From Pratylenchus scribneri (Eukaryota; Nematoda; Chromadorea; Rhabditida; Pratylenchidae): 64,000 nt of DNA. A model generated the notes under the pieces. That model saw only the letters and a list, made by a program, of their open reading frames with translations, ran no database searches and was not told the origin of the DNA. Where the stretch lies: positions 62,001 through 126,000 of the forward strand of contig JAQSEB010000133.1 in NCBI GenBank assembly GCA_030063045.1, written 5' to 3'. Shown piece by piece: positions 45,885 to 56,502 of this stretch; position 1 is the first letter of the stretch; every line of letters starts with the position of its first letter. The position numbers were made by a program, and so were the translations under genes.

Positions 45885-47725
45885 ATGGACATTCTCCAAT
45901 ATTTTGTCCAATCCTCTGTTCTTCCACACATTCTCGCCTTCATTATTGGCATTCCATCGGCTTTCCTCTATTCCATTGAAGTGATTTTGATTGTGAAATA
46001 TCGAACGGAATTCAACAGTTCCTTCTTTAAACTTTTGCTGATCCGTGCAATTGGCGTAATTTTTCAAATTTTAAAATTTAATTTTAATTAAATTTGTATA
46101 AATTATTAACTTTTTTCATAAATATTAAAAAAATTAATTAAAAACAGTGAAAATAATAGAAATATATTATTTTTTTAAATTTTTGAACCATTTTTTAATA
46201 TTATTATTAAAAATTAATAAAAAAAAAATTTTTTAAATTTTTAAAAATTAATAAAAAAAAATACTTAAATTTATTTTATAATAACAATTAATATTAAATA
46301 TTTTCAGTCCATTTACAATTTATGGCTCAGCTATTTGGCACCACGATTCCTTTCTTCTTGGCCTATTTTTTGAATTTTATGATATTTTACCTCCATTCTT
46401 CTTAAATTTTTTCCTTTTCTCCACCTATTACACTTTCCATCTGGAAAATATGTCCACTTTGGCGATGGTCTTGAATCGGCTGACTGCAATCATTTTTCCA
46501 ATGTCCCATGAAAATGTAATTTTTTATTTTTTTTTATTATTAAAATTTATTTAATTTAATTTATTTTGTTTTTAATTTTATCAATTTCTTATTTTTAAAA
46601 TTTTTATTTCAGATATGGAAAAAGCTTTTGCCAATTTCAGCTGTGCTAATTTTCATCGTTCCATTTGCCATAAATTATCAAATTTTTGAAATTGAAGTCG
46701 GTCTTTATTACCATGACCAAAGTAACAAATTCTTTGGATTTGTTCCACTTGTGAGTAAAAAAAATTATATATATTCAATTAAAAATATTTTAAAATAAAT
46801 AAACATAAATATTTTAATTTATTTTATATTTTAAAAATTATATTGTGAATTATCAATTAAAATTATATACTAATTTGAACAATTAAAAAAGGTAACAAAA
46901 TTTAAAAAAAAATTAATAGATATTCGATTTTAATTATTATCTATTTTTATTTTATTTATTTTTATATTTAATATTTTACCAAAGCATAAAATGATTTAAA
47001 TAATAATTTCAATTGTTAATTTTTAATTACAAAATACAGGATAACGGCTCATTTCCTAGTGCCGACCTAAATTCCTATTCAACAATTGCTTTTGCCATTG
47101 TTTGTGGTTGCCTAAATGTGACTGCTTGGATTGCTTTACGTCATCACACTGCAAAATTCAAGCAGCAGCAAGGCATTATGTCCAATAATAATACAGTTGC
47201 CATGGAACATAATCGAATGGAATTACGCCTCTTCATCTTCTCCTTTTGTACATTCCATTCCTTTGCCAATTCATCATGGCACTTTTTTATGTGAATTTTA
47301 TTTTTAATAATTATTTTTTTATAAAAATAATAAAAAAATTTAAATTATTATCATTAAAAAATATAATTAAAAAATTTTATTTTATTATTAATAATTTTAA
47401 ATTTTGAAATAAATATTAATGAAATTTTTTAAAAATTATTTTATAATTTTCTAAGTATGGCATTCATTTGGCCACTCTGCATGGACTCGAAGATCCTTCA
47501 GCAAAAATGCTGTGCGATGCCCTCTGGTACAATTATGGCCTCATCAATGACATTTGCACTGTGGCAGTGCCAGCTTGGTTGATGCTGTGGAGTTGTTCAC
47601 CGTTGCGAAAATTATTAATGAAAACATTTTGCAATTTAAAGAATACTTTTATGAGAAGATTACATTTAAAGAATGTAGGAGGATCAAATCATATAAAAGT
47701 TCAACCAATAAATATTTCTTATTAA
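45885..47725 (+). pseudogene. Srg-type serpentine receptor with two apparent frameshifts
   Basis: Exon 1 (45885-46055) carries TM1 (LAFIIGIPSAFLYSIEVILI) and FFKLLLIRAIG. Exon 2 (46308-46515) begins SIYNLWLSYLAPRF, then continues one frame later as LLGLFFEFYDILPPFFLNF and TYYTFHLENMSTLAMVLNRL. Its length (208 bp) is one base too many for the flanking phases. Exon 3 starts near 46612 (IWKKLLPISAVLIFIVPFAI) and exon 4 near 47040 (STIAFAIVCGCLNVTAWIAL). Exon 4 shifts frame near 47265, where the receptor reading resumes as QFIMALFYV. The last exon, from about 47457, reads YGIHLATLHG, WYNYGLINDICTVAVPAWLM and a basic tail. The NDxCTVxxPAWL motif and exon order fit Srg chemoreceptors. Two single-base lesions suggest either a young pseudogene or indel errors in the sequence. 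Confidence 0.7.
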
Positions 47726-48073
47726 AATGGTGATAAATTGTAATGGAAATCTATATAAAATGCATGAGATGATTTTTTCTTCATAATTTGACAAATTAAA
47801 TTGGGAGAAATTCTCTTCGGAAATAAAATTATTTATATAAAGGTAAAATATTTATTAATTGAAGAGGAATGGAATGTAATGAAAATTAGCAATTATCATG
47901 CCAAATAGATTTTTTAAAAGGGCTAATTATAAATTTTTTTGGTAACAATCCTATTCATATCAAAATTGGAATGAGGAATTGAAGTTGAAATTAAGAAATT
48001 TCGAATTTAAAGGAAAATACGACATCATTTATGTTTTCATGGAAGCCATCTTTTGATTTTGTGCATTAATGGA

Positions 48074-49585
48074 TCAATTGAGTTCCGTTTCGACTGTTGA
48101 AGGAAGGGTAAAATTTTTGTTGTATTTTGTGTTCCAATATTCTTGCCATCCATTGGTGGTTTTGACGCGGTAGCAAACGCAAAATTCCAATTGGGAATTC
48201 TAAATTTGGTAATTTTTATTTGATGTTTATTACATCTCAAAAATTTACCTGATTTTGTGGGATTTCAATATTGAAATGGAAAATATTGTAAGTTTCGAAG
48301 GGCGACGACTGGTATTGGGCAAGCTCGTCCGTGTATGTCCATCGATTGGCCTTGTATCTTAGGAATCGTATGAACACCACCTTCTCGAATGCAATATTGG
48401 CAACCTGAAGAATAATTTAAATTTGAGATTCGGGTTATTCAATATCAGTTTTAAATCGGACTTTTCGCAAAATACTGTTTACGGTTTTTTTAAACAAAAA
48501 ATCAGTTTTCAGTTCTGTTCCCCTTTTTCGGTTGAACCAAATCTTTTACAGAAAATAACGGAATTGATAAAAACCCAGGATTGGTTAGATGTTGGATACC
48601 AATTAGTGGGAATCTCGGCATCTGGGAAAATAGAAATTTGTTAATTGATTCATTCGAAATGGCAGATCAGATTAAGTCTAGAAAAATTTTAGTTTCAAAC
48701 CGGTATTAAAACTTATTAGGCAACTTTCGACTGAGCTAGTGATTAAATTATTTTTGATTCAATAATAAATAATAATTATTTTTTAGCTTTTTTTGAAATA
48801 ATGTACTTCGTTTTTACCGAAATAATATTTTACGAAAATAACTCTTTTCTGATATTAATCCAATCATTTCTTTCTCACCATTATTGTGCCGAACATCCTG
48901 CCCTGCTCAATCTTCGCATTTTCCAAAACAACTTTCTGCGAAGCCAATTTCTCCCGATTTTCAATTCTCTTTTCGAATTTCCGCTGTTGGTCCGACAGTT
49001 CAGCCTCAAATTTTTGTTTTTGCTCCAACTATTCAGCCTCAAATTTTTGTTTTTGGTCCAATAATTCAGCCTCAAATTTTTGTTTTTGCTCCAACTATTC
49101 AGCCTCAAATTTTTGTTTTTGGTCCAATAATTCAGCCTCAAATTTTTGTTTTTGCTCCAACTATTCAGCCTCAAATTTTTGTTTTTGGTCCAATAATTCA
49201 GCCTCAAATTTTTGTTTTTGGTCCAATAATTCGGCTTTGAATTTGTTTTCGAGTTCCAACAATTGTTGCCTAAATTGTTTATTGTCTTCTGCAATTTTCG
49301 CAAATTTAGTCTCTGTTTCATTGTGAAAAGTAATCAGGAATTCTGCGAATTCTGTTCTCATTAATGCATTCGAATTAACCTGAATAGTGAAAATCTAATT
49401 TATTATTATTTTTTTATTAATTTATTAAATTAGATAATCGAGAATGATAAAAATAATTTGCAATCATGCTGTTCGTTTACCAATTCAACGTGAACAGGAT
49501 CGCCAACAGAACTGACATTTCCATTTTCGGATAATACAGATTCGGGAAGAGATGGTGAACGGGCAACATTGGTCGGTGAAATTCG
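48074..49585 (-). pseudogene. Coiled coil plus CBM21 glycogen-binding protein (PPP1R3-like), copy A, stop-bearing repeats
   Basis: Exons read 49585-49481, 49379-48879, 48404-48249 and 48199-48074, all in phase 0. The second exon starts like the neighbouring coiled-coil gene (RTEFAEFLITF). It continues with an 11-residue repeat (LLDQKQKFEAE), and every other repeat begins with TAG (GAATAGTTGGAG) instead of a Leu codon, giving three in-frame stops. After the repeats it reads LASQKVVLENAKIEQGRM and FGTIMVANIAFEKVVFIR, then TYTDELAQYQ and LEFCVCYRV, ending TNGWQEYWNTKYNKNF. These are the conserved blocks of the CBM21 domain of PP1 glycogen-targeting subunits, with the W-x-x-N-x-F end motif. No RVxF PP1-docking motif was seen in these exons. 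As read, the protein is truncated unless the stops are read through, edited or spliced out. Confidence 0.75.
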
Positions 49586-49882
49586 CTTTAAAAAAATAAT
49601 TTTAATTCTTTATATATTTTATAATTAGCTTAAGATATTTGTAATTTTTGGGAAAATTTTTTTTAATTATATAAAATTTAATCTTAATTTTAACTGTAAA
49701 AATAATGTCAAATTTTAATTAAAAATATTCTTTTTATCAATAATTTTAAAATAAATAAAAATCAACCACCAATTTTGTCAAAATATGCTTATAAGAACAA
49801 AGTGAATTTGGGAATTGGCCATAAGAACAAAGTGAATTTGGGGAATGGCCAAAAAAATCAAAGCTATCAAAATTTCATTTTT

Positions 49883-50058
49883 TTATTCCTGCTCTTCCTT
49901 CACTGATTCAACTTTGGCTCGTTTCTCATTTTCAACATTTGGTGCTGATTTCCGCCGGCCACTGATGCTGGGCATAATTGTCAGCCCAATGTTTGGAATT
50001 GAAGGGGCTCGACGGCGGATGCCCTCGGCAGACATGGATGAGCGAAATCCTTTAAGCT
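49883..50058 (-). other. Duplicated terminal exon (RRRAPSIP) upstream of copy A
   Basis: After TTTTTTTGCAG the exon reads LKGFRSSMSAEGIRRRAPSI and a basic, Pro/Ser-rich tail that ends KEEQE and a stop. It duplicates the terminal exon of the upstream coiled-coil gene (52361-52536). In copy A it lies just below the minisatellite and the end of copy B, so it has no obvious upstream partner. The RRRAPSIP-type stretch resembles N-terminal regions of some PPP1R3 proteins. A functional link to the CBM21 exons below is possible but is not shown by the splice sites. Confidence 0.5.
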
Positions 50059-50110
50059 CTGCAAAAAAAGGAGTAAAAAAATTTTTCACTAATAAATTTG
50101 TAAAATTTTC

Positions 50111-50522
50111 TTAATAAATTTTTTAAACTTTTTCTTATTGAAAATAAAATAATATTTCTTAATAAATTTTTTAAACTTTTTCTTATTGAAATTAAAATAA
50201 TATTTCTTAATAAATTTTTTAAACTTTTTCTTATTGAAAATAAAATAATATTTCTTAATAAATTTTTTAAACTTTTTCTTATTGAAATTAAAATAATATT
50301 TCTTAATAAATTTTTTAAACTTTTTCTTATTGAAATTAAAATAATATTTCTTAATAAATTTTTTAAACTTTTTCTTATTGAAAATAAAATAATATTTCTT
50401 AATAAATTTTTTAAACTTTTTCTTATTGAAATTAAAATAATATTTCTTAATAAATTTTTTAAACTTTTTCTTATTGAAAATAAAATAATATTTCTTAATA
50501 AATTTTTTAAACTTTTTCTTAT
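50111..50522. repeat. 48-bp minisatellite, about 8.5 units
   Basis: TTAATAAATTTTTTAAACTT repeats every 48 bp, followed by TTTCTTATTGAAAATAAAAT or TTTCTTATTGAAATTAAAAT; the A/T variant alternates between units. Because 48 is a multiple of three it opens a long frame on the minus strand (SIRKSLKNLLRNIILF), which is not a gene. This copy lies at the junction of the two segmental duplicates. Confidence 0.95.
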
Positions 50523-50550
50523 TGATCTTTTGATTTTGTGCATTAATGGA

Positions 50551-52063
50551 TCAATTGAGTTCCGTTTCGACTGTTGAAGGAAGGGTAAAATTTTTGTTGT
50601 ATTTTGTGTTCCAATATTCTTGCCATCCATTGGTGGTTTTGACGCGGTAGCAAACGCAAAATTCCAATTGGGAATTCTAAATTTGGTAATTTTTATTTGA
50701 TGTTTATTACATCTCAAAAATTTACCTGATTTTGTGGGATTTCAATATTGAAATGGAAAATATTGTAAGTTTCGAAGGGCGACGACTGGTATTGGGCAAG
50801 CTCGTCCGTGTATGTCCATCGATTGGCCTTGTATCTTAGGAATCGTATGAACACCACCTTCTCGAATGCAATATTGGCAACCTGAAGAATAATTTAAATT
50901 TGAGATTCGGGTTATTCAATATCAGTTTTAAATCGGACTTTTCGCAAAATACTGTTTACGGTTTTTTTAAACAAAAAATCAGTTTTCAGTTCTGTTCCCC
51001 TTTTTCGGTTGAACCAAATCTTTTACAGAAAATAACGGAATTGATAAAAACCCAGGATTGGTTAGATGTTGGATACCAATTAGTGGGAATCTCGGCATCT
51101 GGGAAAATAGAAATTTGTTAATTGATTCATTCGAAATGGCAGATCAGATTAAGTCTAGAAAAATTTTAGTTTCAAACCGGTATTAAAACTTATTAGGCAA
51201 CTTTCGACTGAGCTAGTGATTAAATTATTTTTGATTCAATAATAAATAATAATTATTTTTTAGCTTTTTTTGAAATAATGTACTTCGTTTTTACCGAAAT
51301 AATATTTTACGAAAATAACTCTTTTCTGATATTAATCCAATCATTTCTTTCTCACCATTATTGTGCCGAACATCCTGCCCTGCTCAATCTTCGCATTTTC
51401 CAAAACAACTTTCTGCGAAGCCAATTTCTCCCGATTTTCAATTCTCTTTTCGAATTTCCGCTGTTGGTCCGACAGTTCAGCCTCAAATTTTTGTTTTTGC
51501 TCCAACTATTCAGCCTCAAATTTTTGTTTTTGGTCCAATAATTCAGCCTCAAATTTTTGTTTTTGCTCCAACTATTCAGCCTCAAATTTTTGTTTTTGGT
51601 CCAATAATTCAGCCTCAAATTTTTGTTTTTGCTCCAACTATTCAGCCTCAAATTTTTGTTTTTGGTCCAATAATTCAGCCTCAAATTTTTGTTTTTGGTC
51701 CAATAATTCGGCTTTGAATTTGTTTTCGAGTTCCAACAATTGTTGCCTAAATTGTTTATTGTCTTCTGCAATTTTCGCAAATTTAGTCTCTGTTTCATTG
51801 TGAAAAGTAATCAGGAATTCTGCGAATTCTGTTCTCATTAATGCATTCGAATTAACCTGAATAGTGAAAATCTAATTTATTATTATTTTTTTTATTAATT
51901 TATTAAATTAGATAATCGAGAATGATAAAAATAATTTGCAATCATGCTGTTCGTTTACCAATTCAACGTGAACAGGATCGCCAACAGAACTGACATTTCC
52001 ATTTTCGGATAATACAGATTCGGGAAGAGATGGTGAACGGGCAACATTGGTCGGTGAAATTCG
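50551..52063 (-). pseudogene. Coiled coil plus CBM21 glycogen-binding protein (PPP1R3-like), copy B, stop-bearing repeats
   Basis: Exons read 52063-51959, 51856-51356, 50881-50726 and 50676-50551. They have the same phases and nearly the same sequence as copy A. The same three TAG codons sit at the same repeat positions, so they existed before the duplication. The CBM21 blocks are identical. Purifying selection cannot be judged from two near-identical copies. It lies immediately downstream of the intact coiled-coil gene. Confidence 0.75.
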
Positions 52064-52360
52064 CTTTAAAAAAATTATTTTAATTCTTTATATATTTTAT
52101 AATTAGCTTAAGATATTTGTAATTTTTGGGAAAATTTTTTTTAATTATATAAAATTTAATCTTAATTTTAACTGTAAAAATAATGTCAAATTTTAATTAA
52201 AAATATTCTTTTTATCAATAATTTTAAAATAAATAAAAATCAACCACCAATTTTGTCAAAATATGCTTATAAGAACAAAGTGAATTTGGGAATTGGCCAT
52301 AAGAACAAAGTGAATTTGGGGAATGGCCAAAAAAATCAAAGCTATCAAAATTTCATTTTT

Positions 52361-54878
52361 TTATTCCTGCTCTTCCTTCTCTGATTCAACTTTGGCTCGT
52401 TTCTCATTTTCAACATTTGGTGCTGATTTCCGCCGGCCACTGATGCTGGGCATAATTGTCAGCCCAATGTTTGGAATTGAAGGGGCTCGACGGCGGATGC
52501 CCTCGGCAGACATGGATGAGCGAAATCCTTTAAGCTCTGCAAAAAAAGGAGTAAAAAAATTTTTCACTAATAAATTTGTAAAATTTTCTTAATAAATTTT
52601 TTAAACTTTTTCTTATTGAAAATAAAATAATATTTCTTAATAAATTTTTTAAACTTTTTCTTATTGAAATTAAAATAATATTTCTTAATAAATTTTTTAA
52701 ACTTTTTCTTATTGAAAATAAAATAATATTTCTTAATAAATTTTTTAAACTTTTTCTTATTGAAAATAAAATAATATTTCTTAATAAATTTTTTAAACTT
52801 TTTCTTATTGAAATTAAAATAATATTTCTTAATAAATTTTTTAAACTTTTTCTTATTGAAAATAAAATAATATTTCTTAATAAATTTTTTAAACTTTTTC
52901 TTATTGAAAATAAAATAATATTTCTTAATAAATTTTTTAAACTTTTTCTTATTGAAAATAAAATAATATTTCTTAATAAATTTTTTAAACTTTTTCTTAT
53001 TGAAAATAAAATAATATTTCTTAATAAATTTTTTAAACTTTTTCTTATTGAAAATAAAATAATATTTCTTAATAAATTTTTTAAACTTTTTCTTATTGAA
53101 ATTAAAATAATATTTCTTAATAAATTTTTTAAACTTTTTCTTATTGAAAATAAAATAATATTTCTTAATAAATTTTTTAAACTTTTTCTTATTGAAAATA
53201 AAATAATATTTCTTAATAAATTTTTTAAACTTTTTCTTATTGAAAATAAAATAATATTTCTTAATAAATTTTTTATTAATCTACTATAATTTATTACTCA
53301 ATCTTGAATTTGAAGCCTCAGGCTGAATGTTAGGATTGGCCATTTCTTGTTGAATGTTGGAGCTGGCCATGTTTTGTTGAATGTTGGAGCTGGCCATGTT
53401 TTGTTGAATGTTGGAGCTGGCCATGTTTTGTTGAATGTTGGAGCTGGCCATGTTTTGTTGAATGTTGGAGCTGGCCATTTCTTGTTGAATGTTCGCTAAA
53501 TAATTGGGAAATACCATTTTATTATTTTCTCTCTATTTGGCCCCTCCAATAAAGAAAGAAACATTCATTATATTTTTAAAAACAATATTAAAATTAGACT
53601 AAAAAATTTCTAAATTAATACAAAGTGCTTTAAGACCAAATATTTTGGCCAAATAGAGGAGATGAAACTTTTAAGCTTATTTTTAATCAAAATCAATTTA
53701 ACTTCTAATTGAACAAATTTTTAAAAATACCAATCCTAGACAGTAAGATTTTGTGCAAATTCATTATTTTTTTTTAATAAATACCTTTTAATTTTTTTAA
53801 ACTTGTTCTCAAATCTTAACTCACCAATTTGTTGACGTTGCTTTTCCATTTCCTTCTCGAATTGTTCCTCTTTTTCGGCCATTCTTTTTGACATTTCATC
53901 GAATTGTTGCCTAAGTTGCCTATTGTCGTCGGCCATTTCATCGAATAGTTCTCCTTTTTCGGCCAGTCGTTTTGACATTTCATCGAATTGTTCTTCCTTT
54001 TCGGCCAGTCGGTTTGACATTTCCTCGAATTGTTCCTCTCTTTCGGCCATTCTTTTTGACATTTCCTCGAATTGTTCCTCTTTTTCGGCCATTCTTTTTG
54101 ACATTTCATCGAATTGTTGCCTAAGTTGCCTATTGTCGTCGGCCATTTCATCGAATTGTTCTCCTTTTTCGGCCAGTCGTTTTGACATTTCATCGAATTG
54201 TTCTTCCTTTTCGGCCAGTCGGTTTGACATTTCCTCGAATTGTTCCTCTCTTTCGGCCATTCTTTTTGACATTTCCTCGAATTGTTCCTCTTTTTCGGCC
54301 ATTCTTTTTGACATTTCATCGAATTGTTGCCTAAGTTGCCTATTGTCATCGGCCATTCGCGCAAATTCCGCTTCGATTACATTGTCCAAAATATCAAAAA
54401 ATTGTGCAAATTCTGTTCTGACTGTGCTCAATTTAATCTGTAAAATATTGAAAAATTACATCTATTTATTATTCTATTAGTTCAACAATTTCTGTATTTT
54501 ATTAACTTATCAATAATATTAAATAAAATTTGTATCCAATTCGCTCACAAATTCAACGGGGCCAGGATCAACAACAGCAGAGCCAGTTCTGATTGAATCA
54601 AGTTGAAAAGGTGGTGATGAACGAGCATTGTTGGCAGATCCAATTCCCTTAAAAAATAAATAAATCATTTTTTTCATTTTTAATGTTTTTTAAATAAGAT
54701 ATATGTATATTTATTTTTAGCAAAAAAATGTTGCCATTGCCATTACATAGCAATTCAATTTTAATCGTTTTGAATTCGGAACAATAATTTAATGATTTTA
54801 TTTAAAAATCACCAATTTTGCCAAAATCCAATCAATGAAATCATTCGCCAATTTAGGCAATGGCCATTGTTTTCCTGC
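52361..54878 (-). CDS. Coiled-coil repeat protein of unknown function (5' end not found)
   Basis: Exons read 54878-54813 (KQWPLPKLANDFIDWILAKL), 54647-54549, 54437-53825, 53495-53298 and 52536-52361. All phases match and no stops occur. Exon 3 starts RTEFAQFFDILDNVIEAEFA and carries a long acidic-basic coiled coil of 14-residue units (FDEMSKRMAEKEEQ and variants), duplicated as a larger block. Exon 4 carries a nine-residue repeat (NIQQNMASS). The last exon reads LKGFRSSMSAEGIRRRAPSI and ends KRAKVESEKEEQE. The intron before it is filled by the 48-bp minisatellite. The first exons parallel those of the CBM21 copies downstream (ARSSPPF against ARSPSLP; PVEF against VHVEL; RTEFAQF against RTEFAEF), so the genes are paralogous. 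No signal peptide was seen, but the start codon exon is missing. Function is unknown. Confidence 0.7.
52589..53276. repeat. 48-bp minisatellite, about 14 units, intronic
   Basis: The same 48-bp unit as at 50111-50522, with about 14 copies. It fills the last intron of the coiled-coil gene (donor after 53298, acceptor before 52536). The copy number differs from the duplicate array, showing expansion or contraction after the segmental duplication. Confidence 0.95.
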
Positions 54879-55038
54879 CTGTAAAATATAGCAAAAATTT
54901 ATAATTTTTAATTATTTATAAAAAATTTTTATTCCAAATCATTTAATGAAGTTTTTTTTTTATCTATCTATGCAAATTTGAAGATCTTCGTTAGTTTTAA
55001 TCTAATACTGTAAAATTTTATCATTTTTATTTCTTTTG

Positions 55039-55275
55039 TTATTTTTTTATCAAAATTTGCAAAAATTCATCTTCGCGTCCATTTTTTAATTTTAGAAGGT
55101 CTTCCATTTTTCTATATTTCATATCGTTTTTACTGTTCAATGTAATATGAACAGAAGAAATTAACTTTTCTGAAGTAGATAAGAATGAATTTTCAATGAA
55201 AATTTTTATTTTTTCATTCAGAAAACTCAGAAATAAGTACAAATTCATTATGTTCTGTTTATTATACATCCTCAA
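55039..55275 (-). other. Open frame of uncertain status
   Basis: The frame reads NLYLFLSFLNEKIKIFIENS and ends with FLQILIKK and a stop. It could be the second exon of the F-box-like gene upstream, since a GTAAAT donor ends that frame. No convincing acceptor was found. It is reported only as a candidate. Confidence 0.2.
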
Positions 55276-55558
55276 AGGTTGATTTGAATTGTTTTTGTTT
55301 CAAAGTCTTATAGATAAATAATAATAAAAGATAAAGATAAAACAGGATAAATATAAAAAATAAATGGTTTTTAATTATTTATTGATGATTATTGAATGCA
55401 ACTAGCATGAATTCAAAGAATAGCCTTCTTAATATAAAATGTCTTTCGCTGCACTTCAGTAAATGTAAATGCATAATTTTACAGAAATATTTGCTGAGAA
55501 TCCTGCTTATTCATCATTAGTCTAGCATTTATTTTATAATAAATTCATTTACATTAAT

Positions 55559-55810
55559 TTACTGAATAGTTACATTTTTTGGTGCTTTTTTGACTCGATA
55601 TTTGGCCAAATCGAGAAGTAGATAATTTCTGGATGATTTCGATAATTCGATGCATTTTTTAAAGGGTAGAAATGCGAAGGATTCGTCGATTAATTCGGCG
55701 GGCAATCGACGAGAATAAGATGAAATTTTTGGCTTTTTCCGAATTTTTTGAATGATTTGGAGCGATAAGAAAAAAATTCGGATGAATTTTTTCAGTATTT
55801 TATTTGCCAT
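55559..55810 (-). CDS. F-box-like protein, first exon or short ORF
   Basis: The start ATG at 55810 opens 83 codons. A basic head with a hydrophobic patch (IRIFFLSLQIIQKIRKKP) is followed by RRLPAELIDESFAFLPFKKC, which resembles the start of an F-box (LPxELxxxxxxFLxFxxC), then IELSKSSRNYLLL. The frame ends at a stop that overlaps a good donor (CA|GTAAAT), so it may continue into another exon. F-box proteins recruit substrates to SCF ubiquitin ligases and are expanded in nematodes. The assignment is weak because only one short motif supports it. Confidence 0.35.
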   Translation of the reverse strand: MANKILKKFIRIFFLSLQIIQKIRKKPKISSYSRRLPAELIDESFAFLPFKKCIELSKSSRNYLLLDLAKYRVKKAPKNVTIQ

Positions 55811-55819
55811 TTTAAAGAA

Positions 55820-56500
55820 TATTCGTCGATATTATTTTTTGGATGAAATTGAAATGAAAATGGAAGAAGGGAAATATTTTTGCCCGAAGCAAAATGGGCA
55901 AGGAAAGTAGGAAAGAAGGTAGTTGCCGTTGGCTCGGTTTTCCTCTAGCATTTATTGATTTTGCTGACGAATGTTGTTTTGCTGCTAAAAAGAAGAGAAA
56001 GAGGAGAAGGATTGGGGGATACTTGCTGTTGGAACTAAAGTTGAAAAAAAAGAGAAAATTGTTTGATGACGCTTATTAGAACATTAAGGATTTTAAATTG
56101 AATATCAAAAAAGAAAAGATTTGTTTTGAATTGGGATGGAAAAACTGGATTTACTTTTATTTATAAGAAAAATAGGAAAGATTTACTTTTTTGCGGAAGT
56201 TGTTTTTGGGTCAAAATAAATTTTAAAAAGTCTGTTTTTGCTAAGTTTTATGAACTCAAAATTTTCAAATTGGTCCTTATAATTAATTATTCGTGAAAAT
56301 GATGATTTATACTGTAATTGAAAAAAGATGATAAATCGAATTCAAAATTGTATATAATTAATAAACTAGTAGGGGACTGGATAAAATGTGGGGATATTAG
56401 GTATTATTATGGGCGAAAGAAATATGTGGAATTGTTAAAAAGTTATAGATAGGAAGAAAGCGTTATTGCGCTTTAAAGTTTGGCACAATCCTCAGAGTGA
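55820..56500. other. Spacer before the satellite
   Basis: This is AT-rich sequence with an open frame at 55894-56079 rich in Lys and Arg. It has no recognisable domain and no splice support. No other feature was seen. Confidence 0.4.
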
Positions 56501-56502
56501 GG

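Larger units (their letters stand above)
48048..50524. repeat. Segmental tandem duplication, copy A (2477 bp)
   Basis: The sequence from ATCTTTTGATTTTGTGC at 48048 to the 48-bp minisatellite at about 50520 repeats almost base for base from 50525 onward. The offset is 2477 bp, rising to 2478 after one extra T. Differences are a handful of single bases and the number of minisatellite units, so the duplication is very recent or is a collapsed/expanded assembly artefact. Confidence 0.95.

Noticed and set aside
48884..49326. Plus-strand ORFs of 118 and 146 residues across the coiled-coil exon, and their copies at 51361-51803
   Set aside because: They exist only because the repeat period is a multiple of three; splice sites and the CBM21 exons are on the minus strand.
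50052..50717. 221-residue minus-strand frame with SIRKSLKNLLRNIILF repeats
   Set aside because: It is the 48-bp minisatellite read through, plus an out-of-frame reading of the CBM21 last exon.
53923..54480. 185-residue plus-strand Ser-rich ORF
   Set aside because: Antisense of the coiled-coil repeat exon.
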